From Amyloporia xantha (lineage: Eukaryota; Basidiomycota; Agaricomycetes; Polyporales; Adustoporiaceae), in assembly GCA_036971615.1 (NCBI GenBank), contig JAYKKR010000002.1, forward strand, positions 1,488,001 through 1,552,000: a stretch of 64,000 nt of DNA. Direction: 5' to 3'. This document shows positions 24,589 through 37,320 of this stretch, piece after piece. A program made the position numbers and the translations under genes. Below the pieces are notes generated by a model. That model was not told the origin of the DNA, ran no database searches, and saw only the letters and a list, made by a program, of their open reading frames with translations. Position 1 is the first letter of the stretch, and each line of letters begins with the position of its first letter.

Positions 24589-27500
24589 TTGAGTAGGTGA
24601 CACAATGGACCTTCTCAATTGGGAAATCTTCCGATGCAGTAAAATCATCGTCAACTTGCATCATATTCTCCACTTCCTCTTCTTCACAAGACTCTGTCTC
24701 TGTGGAAGTCTCTTCCTGCCACTCTTCTTGTGCATGTTCTTTGGCCTTGTCATCTCCATCGCGTTCCTTCATGAGGCGTGCGATTGCAGCGAAACCCTCC
24801 TCCGTCTCGTCATTCAGTGCTCCTATTTCAGTGCCAGGCACTTCGACACATTTCTCCAGGGGCGGCACATTACCGCAGTTGCAAATACGAGACAAGAAAT
24901 ATGGCGAGTCGGGATCAGCCAACATAGCCCGGGCCCTTTCCGCCGCGAGACCCTTGGCCAGTGATAGGTTAGGGGCCACGAGAGGCCCGACAACAATTTG
25001 TTCGTGCACAATGATCGATATGCTGTCGTTCTTTTTGAATTCAGCATGACTTGCCGATTTCCTGGCGAGAGGGTATAAGCAAATGCCTTAGCAATTTAGG
25101 TGAATTACCAGACCTGTAACTGATTTTCCTACAACCAGACTGAGCCACCCAAACTAACAACTCCGATACCGGATCCCTGGGCAGATCAGGGGACAGTACG
25201 ACAAGGAGGTCATCCAAAACCATCTCAGCAACACTGGATGCTGTGTCAAGGTTGTAGTCTGAGTCGACTAGAACTGCGCCGATGACACTTTCCAGCACAT
25301 CGCTAATGGCCTTCGGAGGGTCTTGCTTCCACGCACTATGAATAATTTCCTCGTTCGATAGTGCTTCCAAAACGGGAACATATTTGCTTATGGCGACGCT
25401 CAAGTCGACATTATTGAGCAAAAGCAACTTATGCAATTCTAAGCGCTTCACAGCCACAGAGGCTAGTGCGGGAGCGCAAACTGCGCGGGAGCGGGCCCAG
25501 GATAGTTGCCCAGACGTAGCGGAGGGGAATTTGGTGTATAGGTATCTCATGACAACCAGATCAATGACAGCTATACATCGCACAAATTAGTCCATATAAC
25601 AGCGTGGTGCCTATGGGACTTACCGTCGCCGACAAATTCTAGACGCTGATATGAGGAAGTCTCTGAGCGGAAAGACGGATGTGTCACTGCTTCTAGCAGA
25701 AGATGTCCCGAGCGAAAGTTATAGCCCAGCACCTCCTGCAAAGAGGTAAAGAGGGCGGAAACAGGTGTTTCGGAATGATGTCCACCATATCGAATATTCC
25801 ATGGCAATGGGCCTCCCAGGCTTAAGCCCAAAGCTGTACCTGCCTGCAGTGCCATTTCCATGCCCCCAGTAACGAATGCAGCTCCGAGCGTCGCTTCCAT
25901 ACAATCTTGTAGACTCCTGCGAGGGTAGATCCTACGTGCATACCGATAGGGACCGGCCAATGACGGGTCGCGTTCAGGCGGTGAGGTATACCTCCATACT
26001 CGCATACTCTGCGCCTCGCTGGTTAGGTATTGCTCGAGCCTGTGCTCCTTCGCCCGAGCAAGTAAAGGTTCGATTTGCAACAGAACTTCGACGTAGCGTA
26101 TCGAGCTGGCCTTCGTGTCTGTGTGGAAATCTGTTGTACAAATGTACGACGGTGGCCAACTTGAGGACAGAATCTCCTAATGTTTCCAGACGCTGGTTGT
26201 TGAATCCCGCATTTGCGCTGGGCAACGTGAGAGCTTGCACCAGGAGATCATCGATGATCGGCGGTAGCCCCAATTCGACACGAGCGCAGCGGGCGCGATA
26301 GACGTCCGTAATACGGTGGCACAGCTCCGGCAGGAAATGAAATGTGAGGAAGACGTCTTCAGGAATCTCAGCCCTACGACACATAGCCAAGGGATATATC
26401 AAAGCTTGCGGGGTAGTTTGAGGCCGGCCCTCTACGGCGTCTCCATTATCAAGAGAGTATGTGCCGGACGTGTGTCGAGCGAGCACCTGTACCTCTACGC
26501 AAGGGCCGGTCTCTGGAACCTCAGGCTTCACCCCTCGTCTAGTAAATCTGTTAATCCAGTAATCTCGGTAGGTTGGGAAGCCAGCTTCGCGTGTGTCCGC
26601 AGGGGGTGCGGACATGGGAGTGATATCAGCGCGGATTTTCCTAAGGAGGAGAGGCCGACCCGGTTCCTTGTTGCACATAAGTAATGTGCGAAGGAAGTGC
26701 TTCTCGTTGATTCCTTCCCAATCGTGGGTGCCATACGGATTCAGTACCGCTCTTTCGAGGGCACCATAATCAATCTGGAAAGCATGAGTTATAGGGACCA
26801 GGTAAGACGTCAATGGAAGAGATATTCCTCTTCCAGTGATGCACCACCATAATCCCATCCTCATGAAATCTTCTATGATCCTGCGTTGGTTCCATTCCTC
26901 GCACTCGTCAAACTGCACCTGTCTACCTTCGCCCGTAGACAAATAAGTACCTCGAGAAACCATTTCAACCATCGGGAGCAGCGTCCCGGTGATAAGGCCA
27001 GCAGTGGGGCGGCCATCAAGATATACGACATGCATCCACAATGTGGCGCCGAGGGTCCAAGGGTCCCTGACTTGCACCTCCAGCATCTCAGGAATCTGGC
27101 TGACGTCGTCTATGACTCTACCGTCGGCATCTTCGTGCTCCTTTGAACTTCCGCTCTGTGCCGGAAGTAGGTAGTCGTCAAAGACGCCAAGTGCATGCAA
27201 CCGTGTGACGGCCAGGAAGGCGACGGCACGCTTAGCCTCCTTTTTGGACCGTTTCTCCGGTCCAATATAGACTAGGTGTTCTTGTGGTAAGGGAAGGCTC
27301 GAAGGTAGTTGCAGAGTAGCGATAAAATCGCCGGAATAGCGAGGGAGGTGTACCGGAGTGAACTTGTCGTGAGGTATTAAGGAGCAGAGGTGGTTTAGAA
27401 GGCCGACCGCACTGTTGTATGTGATAACCGCGCCGGTGTGAGGGACAATATATCGCTCTCTCTCCGCCAGATCGGCGGGATCATCGCGTTCTTCTTCTGC

Positions 27501-29365
27501 ATCAGCTGGATGCTGAGCCTGATCATCGCGTGTCTGGTATACTAAACGAAGCTGCGGTTCACTTTCGGAAAACGCTTTATAACGAGCAGCGTGAGTGGCG
27601 TGTCCTTGCTGTACCATTATGATGAATTTCGAACTCTTGTGTCGGGCCCGGCCGCGAGACTGGAGATATCCGACCATATGCTGCAACGGATCGAAGCGTA
27701 TCACAAGATCACATGCCTGACCTGATGTAAGTAAGGTCAAATTACACAGATGGCTTGACTTACCGGAAAATCCAGCCCTTCCTCTGCAACAGAAGTCGCG
27801 ATAACTGTCATTGCAATGTATCAGCTCAGCACATGGGTCTATGCTCATGAACTTGGCGTACGAAGATTGATTTTCCGTTCACGGAACATCGTCACAATGT
27901 CTTGTTGCATGCGAAGCGCCATGCCCTTGACTTGCATCTTCGCAAGGTTCGTTGCGCCGTGTCCGATTAGCTGCCCACTTTTGATGAGGTGGCTCAACTG
28001 TGGGACACGGGGTAATATTTTGGCTAAGCACGCCGCAACATGACGTTGCTCGACGAAGACAATCCCTTGGAAATCGGAGGTATAATGGGCAAAGAGGATG
28101 TCTATAAGCTCGCGGACTTTAGGGGAGCACCAACTTAGGTGAACGGTGACAGGTTCCGCGTCAGGAACATCGTCATCTTCGAAAAACGATCGATACTCGG
28201 TCAGAGCATCTTGGATGTCCTCCATCTCTTCCGGTAGCATATCTTCCAGTGCCTTAGAGGACATTAAGTCGTCACCGTCGCAATCAGCGTAGTTGATAGC
28301 GAGATATTCGTCGAATGTGCTGGAATGACTTATCATCTGCGCGATACGTTGTTTGATATCGTTATACAGATAGAGTTCAGCACCATAAGGCCCCAGGCTA
28401 GCGTATGTCAATTCGTATCTTGTTCGTATTTTGTCCACAGGTATATCAATATGGGCGGGTAATTGTTCCAGCTTCATTCGACTCCAGAGCGAACCACTGG
28501 GATATGCGGGATATGATTCAAGTGGCGCAGGATATTCATGCAACAACTAGATAGCGGTCAGCTAAGACTCATTTAGGAAATCTAACTGCACACCTCCTGA
28601 GGCTTCGGTGAATGATCCATGAGCTCCTCGACATGCTCACGAACAGCGATTACTTTGGCGTCAAGGTTCCTTTCCAATGTCGTAAGGGATTCGACAGCAT
28701 CGCGAGGGTTCCAAATCGGGGAAGCTGTCATCCCAAAGACTTTGGGTCGCTTTCCGCTAGGCCATTGGAAATATTCACGCATAATCCCGTTATATGCATG
28801 ATTCTTCCGTGTGTGATGACACTCATCGAAGACCATCAGGGAGACCTAGAAGAAATCATTTACACACAATTTTGTATTCAACTAGTTTGCTCATTTACCT
28901 TGTCGAGACTCCAATGGGAATGAGTGAGAACATTAAGAAATATCTGAGCTGCGAGGAAGGTAAGCAAAAGTCGACTGGTAGGAGCTCAACCGACTGGTAG
29001 GAGCTAAACGCACCTGTCATGACGAAAACATCTGCCCCCTCCAGTTCTTTTCTCCATCCAATCCGGTCGGTCAAATCAATGGCCGTAGCACCGCAATATT
29101 TACTGACGCGTAAGGGGGTCTGTTTCGCAATGAAATCACCTTGCTGTTCGACGAGGGCTACCTTCGGTACTAGGAAGACGATGATCTTGCCTAGGCCTAC
29201 ATCTCTCGTCGAAATCCATTTGATCAATAGTGTACTGATGTAGGTCTTCCCGCTGCCGGTGTCCAGCGCAGCTATGACATTGCTCCGCTGAGCTCGCGAG
29301 AAGATCTCTTCCTGGTATCGACGCGGTAGTAAAACATCGCTAACATCCTGCAGGTTGACGGTCAT
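24578..29365 (-). CDS. Dicer-like ribonuclease (one +1 frame break)
   Basis: This RNA-silencing enzyme cuts dsRNA into small RNAs. In order it has a DExD/H helicase with ALDTGSGKT (Walker A) and DECH at about 28.8 kb, and helicase C with TSVAEEGLDFPACDLVIRFD and QSRGRARH. A dimerisation-domain region and a PAZ-like region follow. RNase IIIa (RLETLGDSVLKLA) and RNase IIIb (RLEFVGDAVIDLV) both keep the acidic catalytic residues (DCMEATLGA and DVLESVIGA). A dsRBD-like C-terminus and a Glu-rich tail end in the foldback element. Eight or so introns join cleanly. One extra A on the plus strand (AAA at 26064-26066) breaks the frame after RSSVANRT, between IIIa and its second half. Removing it restores TLLARAKEH. 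No splice site explains it. Confidence 0.93.
28972..29009. repeat. Two-copy 19-bp repeat in a Dicer intron
   Basis: CGACTGGTAGGAGCT followed by CAAC or AAAC occurs twice back to back near the 5' end of the first intron of the Dicer gene. This may be a replication-slippage product. Confidence 0.7.
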
Positions 29366-29702
29366 GTTTTAATACGGCGGATAGCAGTGAGAGTAGAAGC
29401 TGAGATATAAAACACAGCGGAGGTTCATTCTGAATAGATTAAAACACCGTCAGGCATGCTGAGGACGGCTCAGCACAGGGAAGCACAGTAACTTTCTCGT
29501 CCTGCCTGGATTGGATGGCCAACCCGCCAACAATCATGTGACTGAGCTGACCATTTATTATTACGTTGACCTCAGCCCTCATTGTCATAGAGTACCGGCG
29601 GGCGATATTAATGTTCGGGACTACAGCCTGGTATCTATGTGAATCCTCTGTACTAGTCTCGTTCCCACGACCTCCTGGAGGATGGGCTTCGCGCGCAGTT
29701 CT
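29366..29702. promoter_or_regulatory. Dicer upstream region
   Basis: This 0.34-kb stretch separates the Dicer ATG from the small inverted-repeat element and should carry the Dicer promoter. No known motif is seen. Confidence 0.35.
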
Positions 29703-29847
29703 ACAGGGCTCTCTGCACCCCCCTCCCGTGAGAAATTTTCAGGAACTTCAGATTCGTTCAGATTCATCCATCAGTAAAATTGGAACCCAGCTGTGGCGGT
29801 GGCTGACCGAGCGAGCGCAGCGAGGGGGGGGTGCAGAGGAGCCCTGT
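29703..29847. mobile_element. Small MITE-like inverted-repeat element
   Basis: The left end ACAGGGCTCTCTGCACCCCC is matched by the right end, which in reverse complement reads ACAGGGCTCCTCTGCACCCC. The arms are about 24 bases and the total about 145 bp, with no ORF. It sits about 340 bp upstream of the Dicer start codon. Confidence 0.55.
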
Positions 29848-30187
29848 TGAACGTCTGGGTTCGAGACTACCTCTGTACACAGTGATGCTGCCATCCGGCG
29901 ATCCGGCGGGACAAAAATTATTTCAACATGTTGGACTTTCAGACGACGTTAACCACACTAGTACTGAGCCTGCAGGCTAAATCTTCTCCACTATATGCAT
30001 GTGGATCTGAAATCGTGATTTCGTCTACGCGTAGAAAATCTGATTCATCTGTTTGTAACTAGCCGACGACTCGTCGAGGCATACATCATGATGTAACCAC
30101 TGAATTGGGCTCGTCACTTCAACCTTCCTGTTGAGTCACCTTACAGTAGTCCTGCATCGCACTCGCTTTAGTTTACTGATATTGGAT
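29848..30187. other. Intergenic
   Basis: This lies between the small element and the transporter 3' end. Nothing is recognised. Confidence 0.35.
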
Positions 30188-33100
30188 TCAGAGAAAACAC
30201 AAGCGTACCGCATTACCGACAGGATTCAACGCCCAGCTAGTGCAGGCTGATCAGAATATGGCTGGCACGTTGCGTTTCGAAAACTTACACTGGGAAATCT
30301 ACTGTAACTCCTCCAGCACCTGCCAGGGCAAACTGAAACAAACAGTTCTGGGCCAAGCAGTAAGAAAGTTATAAAGAACTTACGGAGAATATGAAAACAA
30401 ATACTTGAGAACCCTGTTGCAGTTATCTCAATGATTGCATGAAAGTCAGATCTTGAGTGACGGACGTACCCCGTCTACAGCTGCACCCAGCAGATACTAA
30501 GTTATGAAAGGGTCAGCGGCTAGGTCTCCCCATCGTATCACTGAGGGAGACTTACGTTGTATTTCCTGAACCATCCGGCACGGTACTTGCGGATGTAGAA
30601 ATGAGAAGTCAGACCGATTGCCATCCAAGTGTTGATGTAACCGTTGGTGCCGCCTGCTAGATCGCCGATGCAAGCTGCCGGCGCCAAATGCATTCAGTAG
30701 CTGTAGTCGCGCAGAATGACGTGACTGACCTGCTAAAACTGCCGTGTTCACTTGTAGTAGCCAAGACCAACGGTACTTCTTGTACAGGAGCCACGGAATG
30801 ACCGGTAGACCGAGACCAATCACGATTCCAAGGGGAACAATGAAATACGGTCCGTTCGGACCATCTGAGCAGAAATCTATCAGAATTGATGAAAGGCTGA
30901 GCACTGCATATAAGCTTACAGATCTCCTTTCCGAGAGCACCCCAGAGGATTGCTATGAACATACGGTTAGAGGAAATTACTACCATCTATCATCGTGCAC
31001 GTACCATTGGCATTGTAAGACTGTATCTGCTGACCACTCCAGACACGTGTGCCTTCGTTACTTAGCTGATGATGAGAGCTTCATCGAATGCAGAATACGG
31101 TAGATAGCCAAGTAAAAGCGCACCAGAATAGTTCGCTCGTTGCGAACGACAGTCTGCATAATCACGTCTACCGGCTGTCAGCTCAAAGTCAGGTGCATTT
31201 CTAGTAAACCTCACAGTTCAACAGGGCCCCTATGACTGTTCCGGCAATTTGTACAGAGAATGTCACCTGCATATCACGTAATCAACCGTCGACGTCGAGA
31301 ATCGCGCGAATTGAAACAAAACGCACTCTGGCAGGTACTGAGCGAAAACATATCAGCTGTTGATGAAAGCAGTAGGTCATGCTCTTACTCACGTTTCGTG
31401 TACTGGCCCAACTTGAGGTCGCTCAACATGCTCGCTGCTTGGATGAGAGATTGACTAGAATAGAGCTCGAAGTACTGTGCGAAATGGGTGATTGATGTAA
31501 GCTACAGTTGGATCCTCACATCAGAAACATACCATGTTCGCTTGAGATGAGCCTGGAATTAGCGCGGAAGCGAAAATCTGGAAGAGGTTAGTGATCCCAG
31601 GAGTCCAGCTAAGACAGTATTTAGAGCAAGTAAAACCGAGTTTCTTCGAGGCTTACGCTGCAACAGCCTGCATCGCGCCGTAGAACGGCAATATCATAGC
31701 CGCAAAAAGCAGCGCGATAATCAGGGCCCACCACGGCAAGCTAATTATCAAACATATTCAGCAACAAGCTAGAGGCAATGACTCGACACGAAACACACCC
31801 AGAGTGCTCAGTGTACGCGCAGACCACTGAGACACGTCACTTAGCCAAGTCAATGTTTATAAGAGGACTACAATACGCACTAGCAGTTATGAAAGCTGTT
31901 ATTCCGCATGTATAATCAGCCCGCAGATGTCCCCAAGGAGTCGCGAAAGTACGAACCTCCGAGCGTGATAGCTCCATACCACCACAGAGGGACTGGAGAT
32001 AAAGATGCCTGTCAGAGCTTGTAATAACGCGCGATGGCTTCGACTACCTTCTTTATAGATCTATCAAAAATCAAAGGTGTTGAAACTATGCAGACTTCAA
32101 GAATGAGACCTCATACGCACCTGCATCTTTTTATAGTGCAAATCATCGCTTGGTTTCCCATGGAAGCTGCAGTGCAATATAACTGTAAGTGGCTGTGAGC
32201 ACAACCTTGACAATAAGCTCATACTAGTCCACGAAAGCCGCCCAAAGCTGAGGCCCTGTGTCATCATGCTATTGAAGGACAAATAGACGAATGAAATACC
32301 TCCTTGCCGTGCCATAGGCCGATATGAACGAAGGTGGCACCGATAGACAGGTTGACTCCAAGATTGTATATCTGAATTCAACTCCGAGGTGAGACAGGAA
32401 TAGAGAGCAAAGAGCAGTTGCACATACGACCGTGGAGCCACTTTGCCATGGCTGACCGACCAATGCATAAGCTGTCTTGTTGAGACTCTGATCCCTATTT
32501 CAAGCGGAGATATGTAAAAAGTTGCGTGAGTGTAACTTGAAATGAACGCACGAGGTCAAAATCAAATTCTGATCGTAGATCGAGCCGTTCTGGACTACAA
32601 CAAATAGATATAGATCATCTCCACAACGGTGGCTCGACTGCGTTCACTTACAGAACCTAAGGAAAAACCAGGTATGCGTTCAGTGAGACCTCGCGTCAGA
32701 ACTTAAATGCATACAGATTCTACAATAAGATTCCAGGGTGTAAAGCAAGTCAATGAAGGCGCTTTTCTCCGTCATCATTATGTACTCACTTGCGAGATAA
32801 AAGGGAAGTTCTGCGAATACCTAAAATTATGCTCTGAGCAACATGATCAGCGCAGATAGGCAAGTCCAGGAATACCAATGGTTTGATGCAAATATGGCCG
32901 GGAGGAGAACGTAGTTGATAGCCCAGCCAACGTAGGCTATCGATTCAATGTAAACGGTCAGTAGTAGTTATACTTCATTTGCAACCCTGAACGCACTGGA
33001 AATCTGCGTCGATAGAGGCTGATAGAACGGGGCACTCGTGATGTCTACGCAGCTGTGTGGGCAATAGCAGTGTCATGGCGCCAATGAATTACGCACTGGC

Positions 33101-34593
33101 CCAGTCCAACCCGAAGCCCATGAGACCCATTCCCTCATCTCCTTCCGCACCGCCGAATATGTATGAAACCCAGTTTGAATTCCTTGCACAGAGGCAGACG
33201 ATGTTGAACGAGCCGAGTAGAGGGGCGATCCACTATTGCAATTGAGGTGATGAGAAATGATTAGATTGGCCGATATCAGACTGGCACTTACTTCCGGGAA
33301 CCACTGAGAGCGTGAACAGCTCGTTAGACATTGGAGAGATGTGTAAGACGAGTGAGAGTACTAGCCTCGTAGATAAAGCTAAACGTGGGTGGTCCAGTCC
33401 AGCTCAGCTCGCAGCTCGGTGACCGGGATGGGAAGAATCACTCACATCACCGCGGTCATAATCCAGAAGAACCGGAATCTGCCAGACTGGGTCACGACGC
33501 ATGTTACATCAACTTCTGATCGGTTTACCTTTTCCCTTGGAGCATCTCTCCCTTCGATCTGTGCAGGACATCGAACAGGTTGACATAGATCAAGTTCTGC
33601 GGATAGAGCATGATGGTCGGGTACACGAGGAATGCGCCTGCATGGTAAATGCATCACGAGCCATTCAGCGATGCAAATGTATTTGTGTGTACGCACGGAA
33701 CATGCCGGCGAAACCGTAGCCTATTAGCTGCGAGGCCAGAAGAGTGAAGATGGCATTGCCAGGCTATCGAACAAGTTGTTTTATTGTCAATATCCTGTCG
33801 ATGTGATTCCCAGGGGATCAAGATTCACATTGACTGTGATACCGTAGAAAAGGTCATCAGAAGCGAACACGAAGCACGCTTGAGCCGCAGTTCTGTTGGG
33901 GTTCTCTATAAGAAGCATTGCGGGACAAGAAGAAGTTACATTACGTACGCCGCAGTATTAGCCAAGATCTGAGCCGCAACATGTTCCTTGATGTCTAGTA
34001 CGCAACGATAAACCAAGTTCTCTCAACGAACGAGCGATGAACGCACTGAAAGGTCCTGGGTTTAAGAAATTCCAGAACCAGCTCCCAGTATGAAAGCGGC
34101 TCCCAGGACCAGGTATCGCAACCTCAAAGAGGCGTCCGATCATGTAGGCAAGCAGCTGCAAGAAGAGCGCCGAAACGCTGATGACTTGCGGGCGGAATTG
34201 CTTCGCATGTATTTTAGCAGTAGGAGCAGAGAGAGATGTAACACTACTCACGAAAAGCATACCGAGGACAGCACCGAAGACAGCAAGTCCGACGCCAGTG
34301 AACCACATCCGGAAGGTGTGGATGATGAGGTTGGGATCGTCCTCGCTGCTCACGAGTGCCCTACTGAAATCTTGGGCGGTCTCCAGGACTTTTTCCTTAC
34401 CGTTAGCGTCGTAAAGTGTCTCGTCAGCATCATATTCGTCCGCCGTCGTGTTTGAGATGGAGGTAGGCTTATCAAACTTCTCATCGGATGTGTAGATGTT
34501 AGCCTTCACATCACCGTCACCCTGGAATTGCGCCACAATATCAGGCGCGTCAGATGCCTCTTTCGGCGCAAGCTCAGGATCTAGGAGGGTCAT
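30188..34593 (-). CDS. OPT-family oligopeptide transporter
   Basis: This plasma-membrane, proton-coupled importer handles tetra- and pentapeptides. The start MTLLDPELAPKEASDAPDIV gives an acidic cytosolic N-terminus, then PNLIIHTFRMWFTGVGLAVF (first membrane segment), FRPQVISVSALFLQLLAYMI and NPGPF-N-IKEHVAAQILANTAA. Further on come FASDDLFYGITVN, SQLIGYGFAGM, WIAPLLGSFNIVCL, FGGAEGDEGMGLM, SDLKLGQYTK, QIAGTVIGALLN, VIMQTVVRNER, FCSDGPNGPY and FPVWALNPVGNA near the end. These are family signatures in the right order. It is split by an unusually large number of very short exons (well over ten), and I did not verify every junction. One junction after FIYE needs a GC donor (GAG|GCTAGT) or reflects an extra C. 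Confidence 0.9.
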
Positions 34594-35670
34594 CGCTAAC
34601 TGGAGTGGCTGCGCTCGTGGTAGCCTTCGTCGCAGAGGAGAGGGGCCTGAGAAGCAAATGGGGAAAGGCTCGCTTCATAAGAGAAGGAGGGCCGTCTTCC
34701 TATCGTACTCCACATGCCTGTGCCTGCAGGCCAAAATTAAATCAGAGATATGCAACGATGTGGTTCCCCGGGGTTTCTAAGTGAGAAGAAACCATCCGCG
34801 ATTATAGAAACTACGTATCGCGGACGCGGTGAGTAAGGTACATAGTCATCGTGTCGCGTGCCATGGTCTCATGTGAGGGAGAGACGATTATGCGGACAGT
34901 ACAGAATTAAGACCGTGGTGAACACTGACGACACACGATAGCAAGAGCGCATGCTTACACAGTGAGAACGCGGGAAGGGTCCGAGAAGACTTCCCCGCTA
35001 TCGACTCAGGACCTGGATAAGTCACTGATGATTTCGTGTGGTAGAACAAAGGGGGACATTCGAGCGGTGGGAAGATAAGCTCGGAGGAGACTGTTCATTT
35101 CAGCAGGCTTGGACTGCACCAGTCGAATAGGTGATGACCCACCAGCACTGCTCTCTTGAGCAGTTTCGAGCCGATGGTTGATTCGTGCAACACATGCATA
35201 CTGAGGTTCTGTAGACTTCTAGCAGAATAGAGGTATGTTCCGGGTTTGCTCCGTGGACCAGGCTACCCAGAGCAGAATGGCTTGGTGGACCACTGAGCAA
35301 GATCTTCACGAACCACGCCAACAGAGACCGGCCGAGCGGGCCGAGGATATTGATCGAGGTGGGTCACAGGGTGCATAGCCTGTTTTATACCCGAGCAAAT
35401 CATGAATATTGTCCTAAGCAAAATCATTCTTTTCTATACCTTTTTCTCGTAGAAAAATGTGAGCTCTTTCTGAGTTTATTCATGAATTCATCATATTTCC
35501 ACGTTTTGCTCAAGTTTTGTATCACATATTGACATAAGAAAAAACAAGACAAAAGAATAATTCTTTCCAAGAAAAGTTTCTTGATTTTGCAAGCACTAAA
35601 ACGGGCTATGCACCCAGTGGGTGCCGCAGTTTCTGATCGGTCTCTGCTCGTTCATCCACTCAGACTCGCC
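34594..35670. promoter_or_regulatory. Divergent intergenic region OPT/PLP2
   Basis: About 1.1 kb holds both upstream regions. 35,380-35,600 is strongly AT-rich just upstream of the PLP2-like gene. No ORF of note is seen. Confidence 0.4.
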
Positions 35671-36646
35671 ATGGCCGTCAATCCCAACGAAGACACAGAA
35701 TTGTAAGCTTATCTCGCCTCTACCACCGCCGCCTCTCCAACTTCTCATCCAGCAACGATGCCCTCCGCAAACACGGCATCCTGCCCCCGCGCGAGCCAAC
35801 GCCTCCTTCCCCATCTCCGCCGCCCTCACCAACCCTCGAAGAAGCCCTTGCAGATCTCACGCCTGCAGAACTGAGGGAACTCGGCGAAGACGCCCGTGAT
35901 GACGAAACGGAGCGGACGCTCGAGACGCTCAGGCGGCAGCGCATCGCGGAACTGCGCCGTCGGGAGAAGGCGCGCTTCGGGCGAGTCTACCCCATAGGCC
36001 GCGACGACTACACCAGGGAGGTGACCGAGGCAAGTAAAGTGACTGAGGAAGGGAAGCCAGAAAGCCATGGAACCGGTGTCGTGTGCTTCCTGTACAAGGA
36101 CGGGTGAGTCTCCCTGACCGCACGGGCGCCCCCATTCCTGACGCGAAGCCCACGAACACCAGCATCCCCCGCAGCGACCGTGCATTCGAACACGTCCGGA
36201 TACTGGCACAGCGCTACCCCGAGACCAAATTTGTCTCCATCGTCGGAGACAAGTGCATACAGAATTTGCCAGACGCCAGGATACCCATGTTCATCATCTA
36301 TCGCAACGGCGAGGTGCTCAACCAGGTCGTCGCATGGGGCGCCGATCGCGAACGGCGCGTGGAAGGTATGCATCCTGACTCCCGATACGCATGGCCTGCA
36401 GGAGCTCACGCTGGTTGCTCCATAGAACTGGAAGCAGTCATGATTCTCGCAGGCGCAGTCGTCCCGCAGCAGCACGCCCCGCCCCGAGGTGACCGCCGGA
36501 GCGACAGCTCGGGGGAAGACGAGTCGGACGACGAGCCCTCATCACGGATGCGTTCTGCTGCCACGAGAACGAACGGTAAGACGGCCAAGAACATTAGGGG
36601 ATCGGCCAAGGCAGACCAGGACTCAGACTCGGACTTCGACCTGTGA
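35671..36646 (+). CDS. PLP2: Phosducin-like protein (PLP2/PDCL3 type)
   Basis: This cytosolic co-chaperone of the CCT chaperonin aids folding of actin and tubulin. The first exon, MAVNPNEDTEF, splices to NDALRKHGILPPREPTPPS, matching the family N-terminus. A charged helix follows (ELGEDARDDETERTLETLRR). Then comes a thioredoxin-fold domain split by introns: VVCFLYKDGIPRSDRAFEHV, KFVSIVGDKCIQNLPDAR and FIIYRNGEVLNQVVAWG. The C-terminal tail is acidic and Ser-rich and ends DSDSDFDL, as in PDCL3-type proteins. No catalytic CxxC is present, as expected. The frame is intact through four exons. Confidence 0.9.
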
Positions 36647-37320
36647 TCTGCTCTGCACAAGTTAGACCCACACAACTGTACGCTGTGGGCGACGTATTGT
36701 ATCCATATCAAAATGTAGAATACTGTACACGCATTTTTCACGACTTCCTTGCTGGAGACACCCGCTGGCAATGCCTGGTATCGGAAAACACGAAGAACTT
36801 GTCACAGGAGACACGCTATTTCTGAGAATACGCCGGCAATGAGTAGCCGTGCGCACATCACAAGAGTCCATTCACGGTAACAAGGTTACAAAGAGCAGTA
36901 CAACTTTCATCAAGTGGGACAGCGACAACATTGACACAAATACATAGCTGCGAACGCGACAATATCTAGTCAAGGGCATCAGCGACGGAAAGGCCAAATT
37001 ATGTTCACTGACTTACCGTTAAGAATGACTTCCTCGTTTCGTAACGTCGTGCTGACCATCCTCTTCCCGCAATCGAGCCGACGGACCGACTGTCTCCTGC
37101 CACAATCCGCCGGTCGCGCTCCCGCTTCCGCAGAACGTTCAACCCGTTCAACCAGATCACGAACCCCTTGCCCTGGCCCTTCTTTCACATCGACCGCACC
37201 CGGGACGATCGCACAATCTTCCACATCCGCCAATCCCCGACATGCTTTCTCTCCCCTGCCTTCCGCCCCGCCCGGCGTGCCCTCGCCAGGCAAGGCTCCA
37301 AATCGGAGCCGCCACGTAAG
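36647..37320. other. Convergent intergenic region, GC-rich part
   Basis: PLP2 (plus) and eRF1 (minus) converge. 37,020-37,320 is GC-rich and open in several frames on both strands (a 104-codon minus ORF at 36979-37293). None resembles a family, so it is more likely 3' sequence of eRF1 than a gene. Confidence 0.35.

Noticed and set aside
26060..26070. A short intron that would explain the Dicer frame break
   Set aside because: The only candidate (34 bases from a weak GTTGCA donor) is too short, has no branch site and would delete the conserved residues after RSSV; a single extra base is simpler.
29855..29880. tRNA B-box-like GGTTCGAGACT
   Set aside because: No A box at the right distance and no cloverleaf can be formed.
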